Shown: piece after piece, positions 43,035 through 51,056 of the stretch
How positions within the stretch are numbered: the stretch's first letter is position 1
How the letters are laid out: the number at the start of each line of letters is the position of its first letter
NCBI GenBank assembly: GCA_044356555.1
Contig: JBIKWB010000006.1
Span: 1-64,000 of the forward strand
From: Tous-C4FEB sp044356555
GTDB lineage: Bacteria > Verrucomicrobiota > Verrucomicrobiia > Opitutales > Opitutaceae
DNA length: 64,000 nt
Reading direction: 5' to 3'
Notes under the pieces: model-generated
What the model saw: only the letters and a program-made list of their open reading frames with translations
Told to the model about the DNA's origin: nothing
Databases searched by the model: none
Program-made: the position numbers and the translations under genes

Positions 43035-43197
43035 CTTTTTCGGAGAAGGGAACTCAGGTTCCGTCCGAATCCAAGACGCCCAATGCGGGAAAGTGCTTTA
43101 TTAAAGCTACGTTGGCGTTGTCACACCTCGCGGGGATGGCTGCCCGAGCCCAGGTCGCCCTTATTCGTTCACGGGAAACACCGAAACGGCCAACCGC

Positions 43198-43740
43198 GTC
43201 GCCTAGCATGGGGCTATTAACGCTTTTTCGGGGAGCAATTCACCAACGACGACAAACTCATCACCCGTGTTGGGTGCCGGACCATGATCAGGCTCTGTCA
43301 ATCAATCAGGCTGGGCGGGCACGGCGCCTAAAGCCAACTGCTTTGAGTTCGTCCTCACCTCAGTTTCGCGATCGTCGGTCGTGCTAACCGAAATTTTTTC
43401 GGCAGGCCCCCCGTCAACAGGGCTAAACATTTACAGCTGTCGCTCGCGCAGCGATTCATTCGCAGAAAATGCACCTTCCAGCTCCCTCGATCAACGATGG
43501 CAACGGGTATGCCAACGGCTTCAGACAGTCTCACGCACCTTCACCGCACCAATTACGTTTCGTCTTCGCGCTAGCGGCGCGTCCAGCCTGCGGCGCAATC
43601 CTTCGAATCGACGATTTTACGGTGAAGAGCGTACCGTGAGTAGAGTGCGGGAGCCAGCGACGTTCGAAGCAGCGCTGGGTATCGCCGCCCTACTCGGAGG
43701 CGTCGCTGGACGCAAAATCAAGAAAACGGGCAAGCGGTAA
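43198..43740 (+). pseudogene. Decayed PEP-CTERM surface-protein gene
   Basis: One frame reads SGSVNQSGWAGTAPKANCFEFVLTS... to TVSRVREPATFEAALGIAAL and GGVAGRKIKKTGKR*, interrupted by a TGA near 43285. It carries a degenerate PEP-CTERM tail (EPATF, hydrophobic helix, basic end; PEP is altered to REP). A second frame gives RIDDFTVKSVP at 43598-43640, the usual sequence just before such a tail, so a frameshift separates them. PEP-CTERM proteins are sorted by exosortase to the cell surface. No functional start is seen. Confidence 0.6.
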
Positions 43741-43778
43741 ACTGGGCCCGATCCTAGACGAATCGGCACATTTTCGGC

Positions 43779-44537
43779 CTACTTTCCCGGCAGCTTCACT
43801 TGAATTCCGCCCTCGGGGGCAGCATCGGTCTTCTTCGCCTCAACCGCAGGCGCAGCAACCCCAGCGACAGGGAGCGCCGCTTTCAGCGCCATCACGCGCT
43901 GCGTCCAAGGGCTGGCGGGGTCGATCTGGGCAATCTGATCGGAATATTTCTTCACATCATCGGCGCGACCGGCGTCGGCGGCCAAGCTGGCCAAATGATA
44001 GGCCGCCTCGACTCGGACGCCCTTCACCATCGCCACATCTCCGGCCATCGTCTTCAAGAGCGCCTCGCCCTCGGCCGACTGACCTGCGGCGATTTTGGAC
44101 ATCGCCACTCCCAGCTGGGCGCGCGTTGCAAAAGGTCCCGTCTTCAAAACCCCGATCACCGCCTCATAGCCAGAGATCGCGTCGGCTGACTTTCCGGCCG
44201 TGTACGCCTCATCGGCGATTCGGAGCTGAGCCAGACCGGCCAGTGCGTGCCCTTTGTGGGCGGCAGCAAAGGCCTTGAGCTTATCCGTGTTGGCCGCGGC
44301 GGCATACTCTTTCTGTACGTCCGCCTCTTTCTGGGCCTCAAGATATTCCCAGCCGCCTTTGGCCACGATTCCAACGAGCACGAGCACGCATCCGAAAATC
44401 ACCTTCTTTCCATTCTTCTCCCAAAACAGGAGCAGCTTGTCCTCAAACGTCGGGGCCAACACGTTGGCATCGACGGCGACAAGATTACGGTCATCACCGG
44501 CTGGGGTGGGAGTGGGAGGAGTGGTGGGCGTGGTCAT
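43779..44537 (-). CDS. Membrane-anchored TPR-like protein (YfgM-like)
   Basis: 252 residues starting MTTPTTPPTPTPAGDD at ATG 44537. A cytoplasmic N-terminus is followed by a transmembrane helix (VIFGCVLVLVGIVAKGGWEY, about 50-69) and a helical repeat region (KAFAAAHKGHALAGLAQLRIADEAYTAGKSADAI ...). This is the arrangement of YfgM/TPR_21 proteins, which sit by the SecYEG translocon with chaperones. The C-terminus is a Pro/Ala/Lys tail (AAPAVEAKKTDAAPEGG). The assignment is by layout, moderate confidence. It precedes a long gap toward the quinone oxidoreductase. Confidence 0.72.
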   Translation of the reverse strand: MTTPTTPPTPTPAGDDRNLVAVDANVLAPTFEDKLLLFWEKNGKKVIFGCVLVLVGIVAKGGWEYLEAQKEADVQKEYAAAANTDKLKAFAAAHKGHALAGLAQLRIADEAYTAGKSADAISGYEAVIGVLKTGPFATRAQLGVAMSKIAAGQSAEGEALLKTMAGDVAMVKGVRVEAAYHLASLAADAGRADDVKKYSDQIAQIDPASPWTQRVMALKAALPVAGVAAPAVEAKKTDAAPEGGIQVKLPGK

Positions 44538-45068
44538 GGCGCGAGGGTTGAAACGTGTGAACCCGAGACGAGAGCAAATGCCGCTAACCGTGTAAATGCA
44601 GGAAATCGCTTCATCCCGGCGGAGCCCTTGAAGCGATTCGGAGCCGCGCGCCTTGGCTGCGTGCAACGGGTCGCGCAACTTCTCGGCCGCCAGCTCGGCT
44701 TGCTCCCGGCCCTCGCGTTGAACCAACGCCTCCGTTTTCACCGACTCAGGACTCAGGCTAACCCTGCGCTTCGCGGACCTGCGCCATGAGCACCACCACC
44801 TGCTTGCTCAGGACCGCATTTTCCGCCCGAAAATTTTCGGCCTCATCCAAAACCCCGCCAACTCCTGCGTGAATTGACCGACCGAGCGCACGTTCCCCCG
44901 AACGGAGTGGCACAACCGGAATCACCCGATAGAACAGCCAAACCAACCGCAACACACGCAGAAGTTCAGCGCTTTTCTTGACCGAAAGCGCGCACCAATC
45001 CGATGGCAATTTCCGCCTGATCCCGCCCCGGATTTTCCAGTGCCGCGCCCCTCTTCGTCGCGCCTCGT
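44538..45068. other. Intergenic region; only weak coding signal
   Basis: 530 bases upstream of the TPR-like gene. On the minus strand two short open stretches occur (one near 44760-45009 with VLRLVWLFYRVIPVV). They have no ATG start, lie in different frames, and match nothing I recognise. No RNA gene or clear promoter could be placed. Confidence 0.35.
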
Positions 45069-46037
45069 CTACGGTACGAGCAGCACCTTGCCCGTCGTGC
45101 CGCGGCTCTCCAGCGCGCGATGCGCATCGGCCGCCGCCGAGAGCGGATAAGTCGCGCCGATCCGCACGCTTAACTTCCCCGCGAGCACGGCGCCGAAAAG
45201 ATCGTCCGTGCGCGCCCGCAACTCGGCCGTCGTCTGCGTGTAGTGAGCCATCGTCGGCCGCGTGAAAAACAGCGAACCTTTCTGCATCAACAACAGCGGC
45301 GCAAACGGCGGCACCGCGCCGCTCGCATTGCCAAACGAAACAAACATCCCTCGCGGCCGCAGACTGTCGAGGCTCCCGGCAAACGTATCTTTGCCCACCG
45401 CATCATAGACGACATCGACGCCGCGCCCGCCGGTAAACGCCCGCGCCGCCGTCGTAAAATTGTCCCGCGAATAAACCACGACCTCATCCGCCCCCGCGCC
45501 GCGCGCGAGCGCGACTTTTTCGTCGGTGCCCACGGTGGCGATGACACGCGCGCCCGCGCGTTTGGCGAGCTGCACCAGCAACAGCCCCACCCCGCCCGCC
45601 GCCGCGTGAATGAGCGCGGTGTGGCCGGGTTTCAGAGGAAACGTGTCCGTCGCGAGGTAATGCGCCGTGAGCCCCTGCAACATCAGCGCGGCCGCCGTCC
45701 GGGTTGTGACGCCCTCGGGAATCTTCACGACGTGCGCCGCCGGCGCGAGTGCCTCGGCCGCGTAGCCGCCGCTCGCCTTCGCCGTGGCGACGCGGTCGCC
45801 GACGACGAGCTCCGCCACACCCGCGCCCACCGCCGAGACGACCCCGGCCACCTCGGCTCCCGGCGTGAACGGCAACGCCACCGGGTAAAGCCCGCTGCGC
45901 TGATACGTGTCGATGAAGTTGAGCCCCGCCGCCTCGACGGTGATGCGCACCTCGCCGGCGGCGGGCGCTGGAATCAGAATCTCGTCGGCGCGGAGATTCT
46001 CGGGACCGCCGGTTTCGTGAATGCGGAGAGCGAGCAT
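45069..46037 (-). CDS. Zinc-independent quinone oxidoreductase (MDR family)
   Basis: 322 residues, typical of NADPH:quinone reductase (qor/QOR1). The MDR N-domain starts LRIHETGGPENLRADEI. The NADPH-binding motif is ALIHAAAGGVGLLLVQLAKRAG (AxxGGVG) near residue 150. There are no clustered zinc ligands, which fits the QOR subgroup. It reduces quinones or enones with NADPH in the cytoplasm. It lies downstream of the TIR-kinase gene on the same strand, about 50 bases away, but no functional link is known. Confidence 0.9.
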   Translation of the reverse strand: MLALRIHETGGPENLRADEILIPAPAAGEVRITVEAAGLNFIDTYQRSGLYPVALPFTPGAEVAGVVSAVGAGVAELVVGDRVATAKASGGYAAEALAPAAHVVKIPEGVTTRTAAALMLQGLTAHYLATDTFPLKPGHTALIHAAAGGVGLLLVQLAKRAGARVIATVGTDEKVALARGAGADEVVVYSRDNFTTAARAFTGGRGVDVVYDAVGKDTFAGSLDSLRPRGMFVSFGNASGAVPPFAPLLLMQKGSLFFTRPTMAHYTQTTAELRARTDDLFGAVLAGKLSVRIGATYPLSAAADAHRALESRGTTGKVLLVP

Positions 46038-46088
46038 CGGGAAAGACTAAAGGCCCAGCTTTGATCCTGCAAGCCGGTCGCCTCGCAC

Positions 46089-47441
46089 CTACCGCGACCA
46101 CCACCCTAGAAACGCGAAACGCCGCGCGGGTCGGCCCGTTTGCAACGCCTCCAGGTCCGCCAGGAGCGCTGCGCCGTCGCGGTGGCGCTTGTCCGGGTGC
46201 GCCTCGCACGCGCGGAGGATCACCGCGTTGAGGGCAAGCAGCGCCTCGTGGTCGGGGAGCCGGCCCAGCGCCGAGGGCAGCTGGGGAAACTCCTGCCGGT
46301 CGAGACCGGTCGAAAGCTCGTAAAGAACTTTGCCCAGAGCGAACACATCGCCGCCGGGCGCGCCCGGACCCTCGGGCGGCACGTAGCCCTCCGTGCCGAC
46401 GAAGGTGCGCGCGCTCGCGACCGGCGCGACGAGCCCGATGTCGGCGAGCTTGGCCACGCCTTGCACGAGAATCACGTTGGAGGGCTTGATGTCGCGGTGC
46501 ACCAACCCGCGGGCGTGGAGGCCCGCCAACACGCGCGCCAGCTCGATCCCGTGGCGCACGCACGCGGCGGCCGGCAGGCGCTCGCGGGTGCGGCGGAGGT
46601 GCGTGAGCGTGAGCGGCACATAGCGCGCAGGCTCGATCTCGCGGCCGCGCTCGGCGTCGTCAGCCAGCTCCATCACGTAGTAGAAAAATCCCGCGCCGTC
46701 GTCGCGCCCCACGTGGAGCAACGCGAGCAGCGTCGTCTCACCGAGCGAGATCGCCGCGAATTCCTTCAGCCCGCGCCACTCGCGCTCATACGGCTCCGCC
46801 TCGGCGAAGCGCTCGCGCCACACGAGCTTGATCGCGCGCCAGATCCCCGTCGCGCCGCGCGCCAGCCACACGTCGCCATAGCTCCCGCTGCCGATCAGGC
46901 GGACAAGCTCATAGTCGGGCACGACCGGTCGCGTGGGCGTGGCGACGGATTTTTCCAAGGCCACCGGCGCGGGCGCCGAAAACGGTTGCGCGAGCACCCG
47001 GCGCACCGTGGCGACGAAGGCCGCGAGCGCCTCCTCCGTCTCCGGCCGCGCCCACGGCGCCGCGAGAAACGCTTCGGGCACGTAGGCCCCAGCCTCGGTC
47101 GTGCCGTCGACGCTCAACGGCATGATGAAGGCTCGGCCTTTTGCCATTAGCCGCGAACGTTGCTCGGCGTGGTGCCACTCCAGGCGGAAATAACCCTCGG
47201 TGCGCGCCTGGGTGTGCGCCGAAACCACCGGCACGAAGAGCGCGCATTCACGCACCTGCCGGCGCACCCCGTTCTCCCAATTGTCGCCGTCGTCGCGCGC
47301 GTAGGCGCCGAAATTCACCGGGATATCCGCCGCGCGCAACGCCTCCGCCAACCGACGCGCCACCGCCTCGTCCTCGCGCGCGTAGCTGAGCATGACGACA
47401 GGCGACGAACTTGGGCCGGGCGGGACGGACATCGTCGTCAT
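46089..47441 (-). CDS. TIR-domain/serine-threonine protein kinase fusion
   Basis: 450 residues. Residues 15-140 are a TIR_2/SEFIR-like domain (VVMLSYAREDEAVARRLAEALRAAD ... VRECALFVPVVSAHT ... YFRLEWHHAEQ). A eukaryotic-type kinase follows at about 175-440: GSGSYGDVW (Gly loop), AIKLV (Lys), HRDIKPSN (catalytic Asp), ADIGL in place of DFG, and GTEGYVPPEG (activation segment). No transmembrane helix or extracellular sensor is present. It is encoded 46 bases downstream of an ECF sigma factor. The pair suggests the kinase phosphorylates the sigma factor or a related target after a TIR-sensed signal (inference). Confidence 0.88.
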   Translation of the reverse strand: MTTMSVPPGPSSSPVVMLSYAREDEAVARRLAEALRAADIPVNFGAYARDDGDNWENGVRRQVRECALFVPVVSAHTQARTEGYFRLEWHHAEQRSRLMAKGRAFIMPLSVDGTTEAGAYVPEAFLAAPWARPETEEALAAFVATVRRVLAQPFSAPAPVALEKSVATPTRPVVPDYELVRLIGSGSYGDVWLARGATGIWRAIKLVWRERFAEAEPYEREWRGLKEFAAISLGETTLLALLHVGRDDGAGFFYYVMELADDAERGREIEPARYVPLTLTHLRRTRERLPAAACVRHGIELARVLAGLHARGLVHRDIKPSNVILVQGVAKLADIGLVAPVASARTFVGTEGYVPPEGPGAPGGDVFALGKVLYELSTGLDRQEFPQLPSALGRLPDHEALLALNAVILRACEAHPDKRHRDGAALLADLEALQTGRPARRFAFLGWWSR

Positions 47442-47487
47442 GGAGCCAGCGCCGGCCGGCCCCGACCAGCGAATTTGCGCGAACAGC

Positions 47488-48129
47488 TCATCCCAATTGC
47501 GCGCGCAGTTTATCGACCTCAGCCTTGAGCTGTTTCGTGAGCCGATGGCCGATCACGTAAACCGAGGCCGGGTTCAGTTTGAGCTGCGAGGAAACCTTCA
47601 AGACCGGCCAACCCTGCCGCACGTAGAGCTCAAACGCTTGGAAATGCTTCGGCTTCACCTGCCGCGCGAGCCGCTCCATCGCCGCCGCGAGCACGTGTTC
47701 CTGCCACTCCCGGTCCCACGCATCCTCGTCGTTCTCGGGCGAGGGCACGCGCTCGATGGTCCCCGTGCGCGGCCCGGCGTCGTCCACCGGTGGCGCCGCC
47801 GGCGCCTGCATCGGCAGCTTCCCGCGGCTCGCGAATTTGTCCGCGATCCGCCAGTGCGTGAGCTTCATCAACCAGCCCCGGAATGAGCCGCGTTCCGGGT
47901 CGGTGTCGAAATCCTTGATCGTCTCCGCCACGCGCTTGAACACGTCCTGCGCCACGTCTTCCGCGTCCTCATGCGACAGCCCGGAGCGGCGCGCCCGACC
48001 GTAGATGAGCCGGCGATAGAGCCGGTGAAATTCCGCCCAACTCGCGCCGTCGCCCGCCTCCCGCACGCGAAACAGCAGCGTCGGCCGCGTGAGCAGTGAA
48101 TTCCCGGGATGGTGGCGTTCGGGAGTCAT
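47488..48129 (-). CDS. ECF RNA polymerase sigma factor (kinase-linked group)
   Basis: 213 residues starting MTPERHHPGNSLLT at ATG 48129. Sigma region 2 is at residues about 35-95 (FHRLYRRLIYGRARRSGLSHEDAEDVAQDVFKRV...), then region 4 near 170-210 (HFQAFELYVRQGWPVLKVSSQLKLNPASVYVIGHRL). No anti-sigma gene is adjacent; instead the TIR-kinase follows on the same transcript, as in PVC ECF groups controlled by Ser/Thr phosphorylation. It is divergent from a secreted-protein gene with a perfect palindrome between them. Confidence 0.88.
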   Translation of the reverse strand: MTPERHHPGNSLLTRPTLLFRVREAGDGASWAEFHRLYRRLIYGRARRSGLSHEDAEDVAQDVFKRVAETIKDFDTDPERGSFRGWLMKLTHWRIADKFASRGKLPMQAPAAPPVDDAGPRTGTIERVPSPENDEDAWDREWQEHVLAAAMERLARQVKPKHFQAFELYVRQGWPVLKVSSQLKLNPASVYVIGHRLTKQLKAEVDKLRAQLG

Positions 48130-48181
48130 GGGGGCCGCGCGAAAGTGGAAAGCCCGGCCGGGGAGGAAAACAAAATAAAAG

Positions 48182-48195
48182 AAATCTGCAGATTT
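48182..48195. promoter_or_regulatory. Candidate operator, 14-bp perfect palindrome
   Basis: AAATCTGCAGATTT is perfectly symmetric and sits in an A-rich patch (48170-48210) in the 103-base gap between the divergent ECF sigma gene and the secreted-protein gene. A dimeric regulator binding both ways is one reading; it could also be chance. Confidence 0.35.
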
Positions 48196-48232
48196 TTGTA
48201 AGAAAGGTCCCGGCGAGGGGGTGAAGCGTCCT

Positions 48233-48991
48233 ATGAACCTCACCGCCTTCCTCGCCCGCCGCCTCTTCCGCTCCGCCATGGTGACGCTCGTTCTGCTGGT
48301 CGCCGCCGCCGTCAACGTCCGCGCCGAAAACGCCGTGACGCCCCCCGCCTTCCGCGATGCCAGCCACGTGCCCAACGGCTGCTACCTCTCCACCACGGCC
48401 TTTATCGCCCGCTTCACCGCCGAGTTCCCCGCCGAACGCGCCGTTCCGGTCGCGATGGCGCCACGCGGTTTCGGCGGCCTGCACACCATCACCCTCCTCA
48501 CCTGGGGCGGCAATTGGTGGGGTCGCGACGAATACTTCGGCGTCTTCCCCCTGAAACGCCCGGTCGCCGGCAACCCCGATCCCGCCGCCCTCGTCCGCTG
48601 GGCCGAGCGCCTCCTCGCCAAGCTCGCGGTGAGCGAAGTGAAGGCCGGTCGCGCCAACTTCGCCCCCACTGTGCCGGCTGCGCTGCCCGCCCGCGAGCTC
48701 GCCACCCTCGTCCGCGCCGCCGCCGCCGCCCTGCCCCTGGCCAACGAAGTCCTCTGGGTTCACGGCGGCGCCGAGGCCATCCCGTTCATGTTCTTCCGCC
48801 CCGCCGCCGGCGTCGTCGCGGTTTATCATCCCCTCCACGGCACCGCCACCGCCGAGACGACGCTCACCGAGAGCGAGACCATCGTCGGCCTGGTCGCCGC
48901 CAAGTTCGGCTACGCCGTCGCCGCCGTCCGCGCCGACACGACCTTCGCCACCGGCGCTCTCGTCGCCGCCAACCTCAACGTCACCCGCTGA
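48233..48991 (+). CDS. Secreted hypothetical protein, 252 aa
   Basis: Starts MNLTAFLARRLFRSAMVTLVL at ATG 48233; a GTG at 48221 is also in frame but has no spacing from the GGGG upstream. Signal peptide up to NVRAENA. The mature part is Ala-rich with two strand-helix units (FGGLHTITLLTWGGNWWGRDEYFGVFP; LWVHGGAEAIPFMFFRP) and no recognised domain. It is divergent from the ECF sigma factor and followed closely by the LytTR regulator gene, so its regulation by either is plausible. Confidence 0.7.
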   Translation: MNLTAFLARRLFRSAMVTLVLLVAAAVNVRAENAVTPPAFRDASHVPNGCYLSTTAFIARFTAEFPAERAVPVAMAPRGFGGLHTITLLTWGGNWWGRDEYFGVFPLKRPVAGNPDPAALVRWAERLLAKLAVSEVKAGRANFAPTVPAALPARELATLVRAAAAALPLANEVLWVHGGAEAIPFMFFRPAAGVVAVYHPLHGTATAETTLTESETIVGLVAAKFGYAVAAVRADTTFATGALVAANLNVTR

Positions 48992-49001
48992 TCCACTCAC
49001 C

Positions 49002-49703
49002 ATGAAAATCCTCGCCCTCGACGACGAACCCGCCGCTCTGCGCCACCTCGAGCATCAATGCCGTGCGATCCTCGCCGGTCGCCTCGAACAATTCACCATC
49101 GCCCACTCCGGCCGCCGCGCCGCCGCGCTGTTGGACGACCAAACCTACGATGTCGTGCTCTTGGAACCCTCCCTGCGCGCCGGCGACTGCTTCGACCTCG
49201 TCGTGTCCCACGCCCGCGGCGGCTGCCGGACCATCGTGATTTCCCACCACCGGGAACTGGCGATGCGCGCCTTCGAATCCGGCGTGCTCGACTTCGTGCC
49301 CAAACCCACCGACCGAGCCCGTCTCGCCCTTGCCCTCGGCCGCGTCCAACCGCCCCCGCCGGCCGACGCCCCGCCCGCCCCGGACACCCTCGCCGTGCGC
49401 CGCCAGGGGCGCATCGAACTCGTGCCCATCGCCGACCTGCTCTACATCGAGGGCTCCGACAAATACTCCGAACTGGTCCTCACCGGCGGCCGCCGCCATT
49501 TTCACGACCAAAGCCTCGGCCGCATGGAGGCCGCTCTCCCCGCAGCCTTCGTGCGGATCCACAAATCATACCTCGTGCGCTTCAACCTCGTCGCGCGCCT
49601 GATCGTGCAACGCGGCAGCCGCTACTTCGCCCAGCTCAAGGACGGCCAGCGCCTCCCCGTCGGCCGCTCCCGCTACGCCCAAATGAAATCGCGGATGCTA
49701 TAA
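49002..49703 (+). CDS. LytTR-family response regulator with altered receiver
   Basis: 233 residues. The receiver domain (1-115) has acidic ALDDEP at 5-10 and Lys in FVPKPTD near 100. The phosphoacceptor position is Glu (VVLLEPSL, E55) instead of Asp, so aspartyl phosphorylation is unlikely. The C-terminal LytTR DNA-binding domain (about 135-233) includes ADLLYIEGSDKYSEL, FVRIHKSYLVRFNLV and LPVGRSRYAQMKSRM. No histidine kinase is encoded beside it. It begins ten bases after the secreted-protein gene's stop. Expected targets are LytTR sites in nearby promoters, unproven. Confidence 0.85.
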   Translation: MKILALDDEPAALRHLEHQCRAILAGRLEQFTIAHSGRRAAALLDDQTYDVVLLEPSLRAGDCFDLVVSHARGGCRTIVISHHRELAMRAFESGVLDFVPKPTDRARLALALGRVQPPPPADAPPAPDTLAVRRQGRIELVPIADLLYIEGSDKYSELVLTGGRRHFHDQSLGRMEAALPAAFVRIHKSYLVRFNLVARLIVQRGSRYFAQLKDGQRLPVGRSRYAQMKSRML

Positions 49704-49801
49704 ACCCGGTCCCGCCCGCAAGGGTGAGTCGTTCACGCCGGCGGGGAGCCGTTGGCACCGCCGTGCTCGCCGTTTCCCGCCGCGGCGGCTCCGCTGCGAC
49801 C

Positions 49802-50398
49802 GTGCGCTTCTCTTCCGGTCATTTTCGTCCGCACCCCACCGCCCTGCGCGCACTCGCGCTCGCGGCGGTCCTCGCATGCGCGACCGCCGCCGCCCGCGCC
49901 GATCTCCAGTTGGTCGCGCCCAGCGGCCTGCCCGTCAAACAGACCGTCACCGCCGAACAGCTCTGGCAAGAATTCGACCGCGCCCTGCCGCCCGGCGTGT
50001 GGGTCTCCCCGCTGCAAAATTTACAGTATCAGGTGATCCCGGCGCGTTGGATGCGACGCACGTTTCTCCCGGCGCTAAAGCGGCAGATGGCGACCTTCAC
50101 GGATCAAAATCTCCCTGCCGACAACTCCGCCGCCAACTGCAACGGCTTCGCGCTCGTCTGCCGGCTCATGCTCAACCTGTCGGCGATGTCCGCCCAAGCC
50201 GCCGCCCCCGCCGCCGCCACCGTGATCGTGTATCAGGGCCGGCCGTTCGGCGGCCTCGCGGCGACCGCCGAAAAACACAGCGTCGCCTTCGTGCTCACCG
50301 ACGAAGGCCCTTGGATCATCGAGGTCCAGAGCGGTGAATACACCCCGCTCGCCGACTATCCCAACCGCGAGACCATCCGCCTCGTGAGCGTCCACTGA
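49802..50398 (+). CDS. Secreted hypothetical protein with papain/transglutaminase-like Cys-His pattern
   Basis: 198 residues from GTG 49802, with a signal peptide ending AAARADLQ; a GTG at 49724 would add an unrelated basic extension. The mature domain has a helix with NCNGFALVCRLMLN (candidate catalytic Cys near residue 115) and later EKHSVAFVLTDEGPWIIEVQSGEY (candidate His, then Asp/Glu), which is the order seen in papain- and transglutaminase-like folds. The match is by motif spacing only. It is located between the LytTR regulator and a small secreted protein. Confidence 0.6.
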   Translation: MRFSSGHFRPHPTALRALALAAVLACATAAARADLQLVAPSGLPVKQTVTAEQLWQEFDRALPPGVWVSPLQNLQYQVIPARWMRRTFLPALKRQMATFTDQNLPADNSAANCNGFALVCRLMLNLSAMSAQAAAPAAATVIVYQGRPFGGLAATAEKHSVAFVLTDEGPWIIEVQSGEYTPLADYPNRETIRLVSVH

Positions 50399-50447
50399 AC
50401 CCTTTGCCCGTTTTGTCCGCATCCAAACACAACACAACACACACAAC

Positions 50448-50708
50448 ATGAAAAAGCTGCTCGTCCTCCTCGCCCTCCTCGCCCTCCCCGTCCTCTCCAC
50501 CTTGGCCTTCGCCCAAGTCGACACCTCGAAGCCCATGGTCACCGGCAAGGGTAACGTCGCCGCCCTCCCCGGCCGCGTGCTCGTCACCAACCAAACCAAA
50601 ACCGCCACCCCCCCGACCGCCGAAAAGCCCGTCGAGCTGACCAAATTCGAAGTCACCGGCTCGCTCCTGCGCCCCGCCGCCAAATCCGCCGAGTCCGCCA
50701 AGAGCTGA
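50448..50708 (+). CDS. Small secreted protein with TonB-receptor-like 'FEVTGS' motif
   Basis: 86 residues with a clear signal peptide (MKKLLVLLALLALPVLSTLAFA). The C-terminal part has VELTKFEVTGSLLRP, like the N-terminal motif of Opitutaceae TonB-dependent receptors (xxLSPFEVTGS), but here the receptor barrel is absent. There is no Shine-Dalgarno; the leader is a run of CA-rich bases (aacacaacacacacaac), common in such species. An intrinsic terminator follows about 100 bases downstream. Confidence 0.7.
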   Translation: MKKLLVLLALLALPVLSTLAFAQVDTSKPMVTGKGNVAALPGRVLVTNQTKTATPPTAEKPVELTKFEVTGSLLRPAAKSAESAKS

Positions 50709-50805
50709 TTCCGCCAAAGCCCCCGGCCCCAACGCCGGCCCGACCCATTTCCGTTCGACCGATACGTTCATAGCGGCAGTGGAGCGGAACATCGTAGCCC
50801 TCCTG

Positions 50806-50837
50806 GGGCCGGGCGTTGTGGCCCGGCCCTTTTTTTT
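50806..50837 (+). terminator. Strong intrinsic terminator
   Basis: A perfect 9-bp stem, GGGCCGGGC (50806-50814) and GCCCGGCCC (50821-50829), with a 6-base loop is followed by eight T residues (50830-50837). It ends the transcript of the small secreted protein and perhaps the upstream LytTR cluster. Confidence 0.9.
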
Positions 50838-51056
50838 GGGCTCACAGCATGAAGCAATCTGCCCAACACCGCCTGAGGCCCCTGCCGGCGATTAGCCGGC
50901 CCATCGAAAAACGTGGAGACGATGAGTCGAAACGCACTCTCAAGGCGTAGCGGTAGCGGAGCCATTCGCGGTTAAGCGCTCAGGGCTTCGTATCCGTCAA
51001 AGCGGTTTACTCGCAGAAAACAGCAAGGGACCAGCCCTGCGCCGATTCCGCTCCGC
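50838..51056. other. Intergenic region; nothing recognised
   Basis: About 220 bases after the terminator, before the end of purU on the other strand. No gene, repeat or clear regulatory signal was seen. Confidence 0.5.

Noticed and set aside
43035..43197. Small gene directly after tRNA-Pro
   Set aside because: Short frames have no start with a ribosome site and no protein-like composition; part of decayed DNA before the PEP-CTERM remnant.
44758..45009. Possible 83-residue minus-strand protein with a hydrophobic segment
   Set aside because: Starts only at TTG, has no ribosome site, and the following open stretch is in another frame; kept as intergenic.
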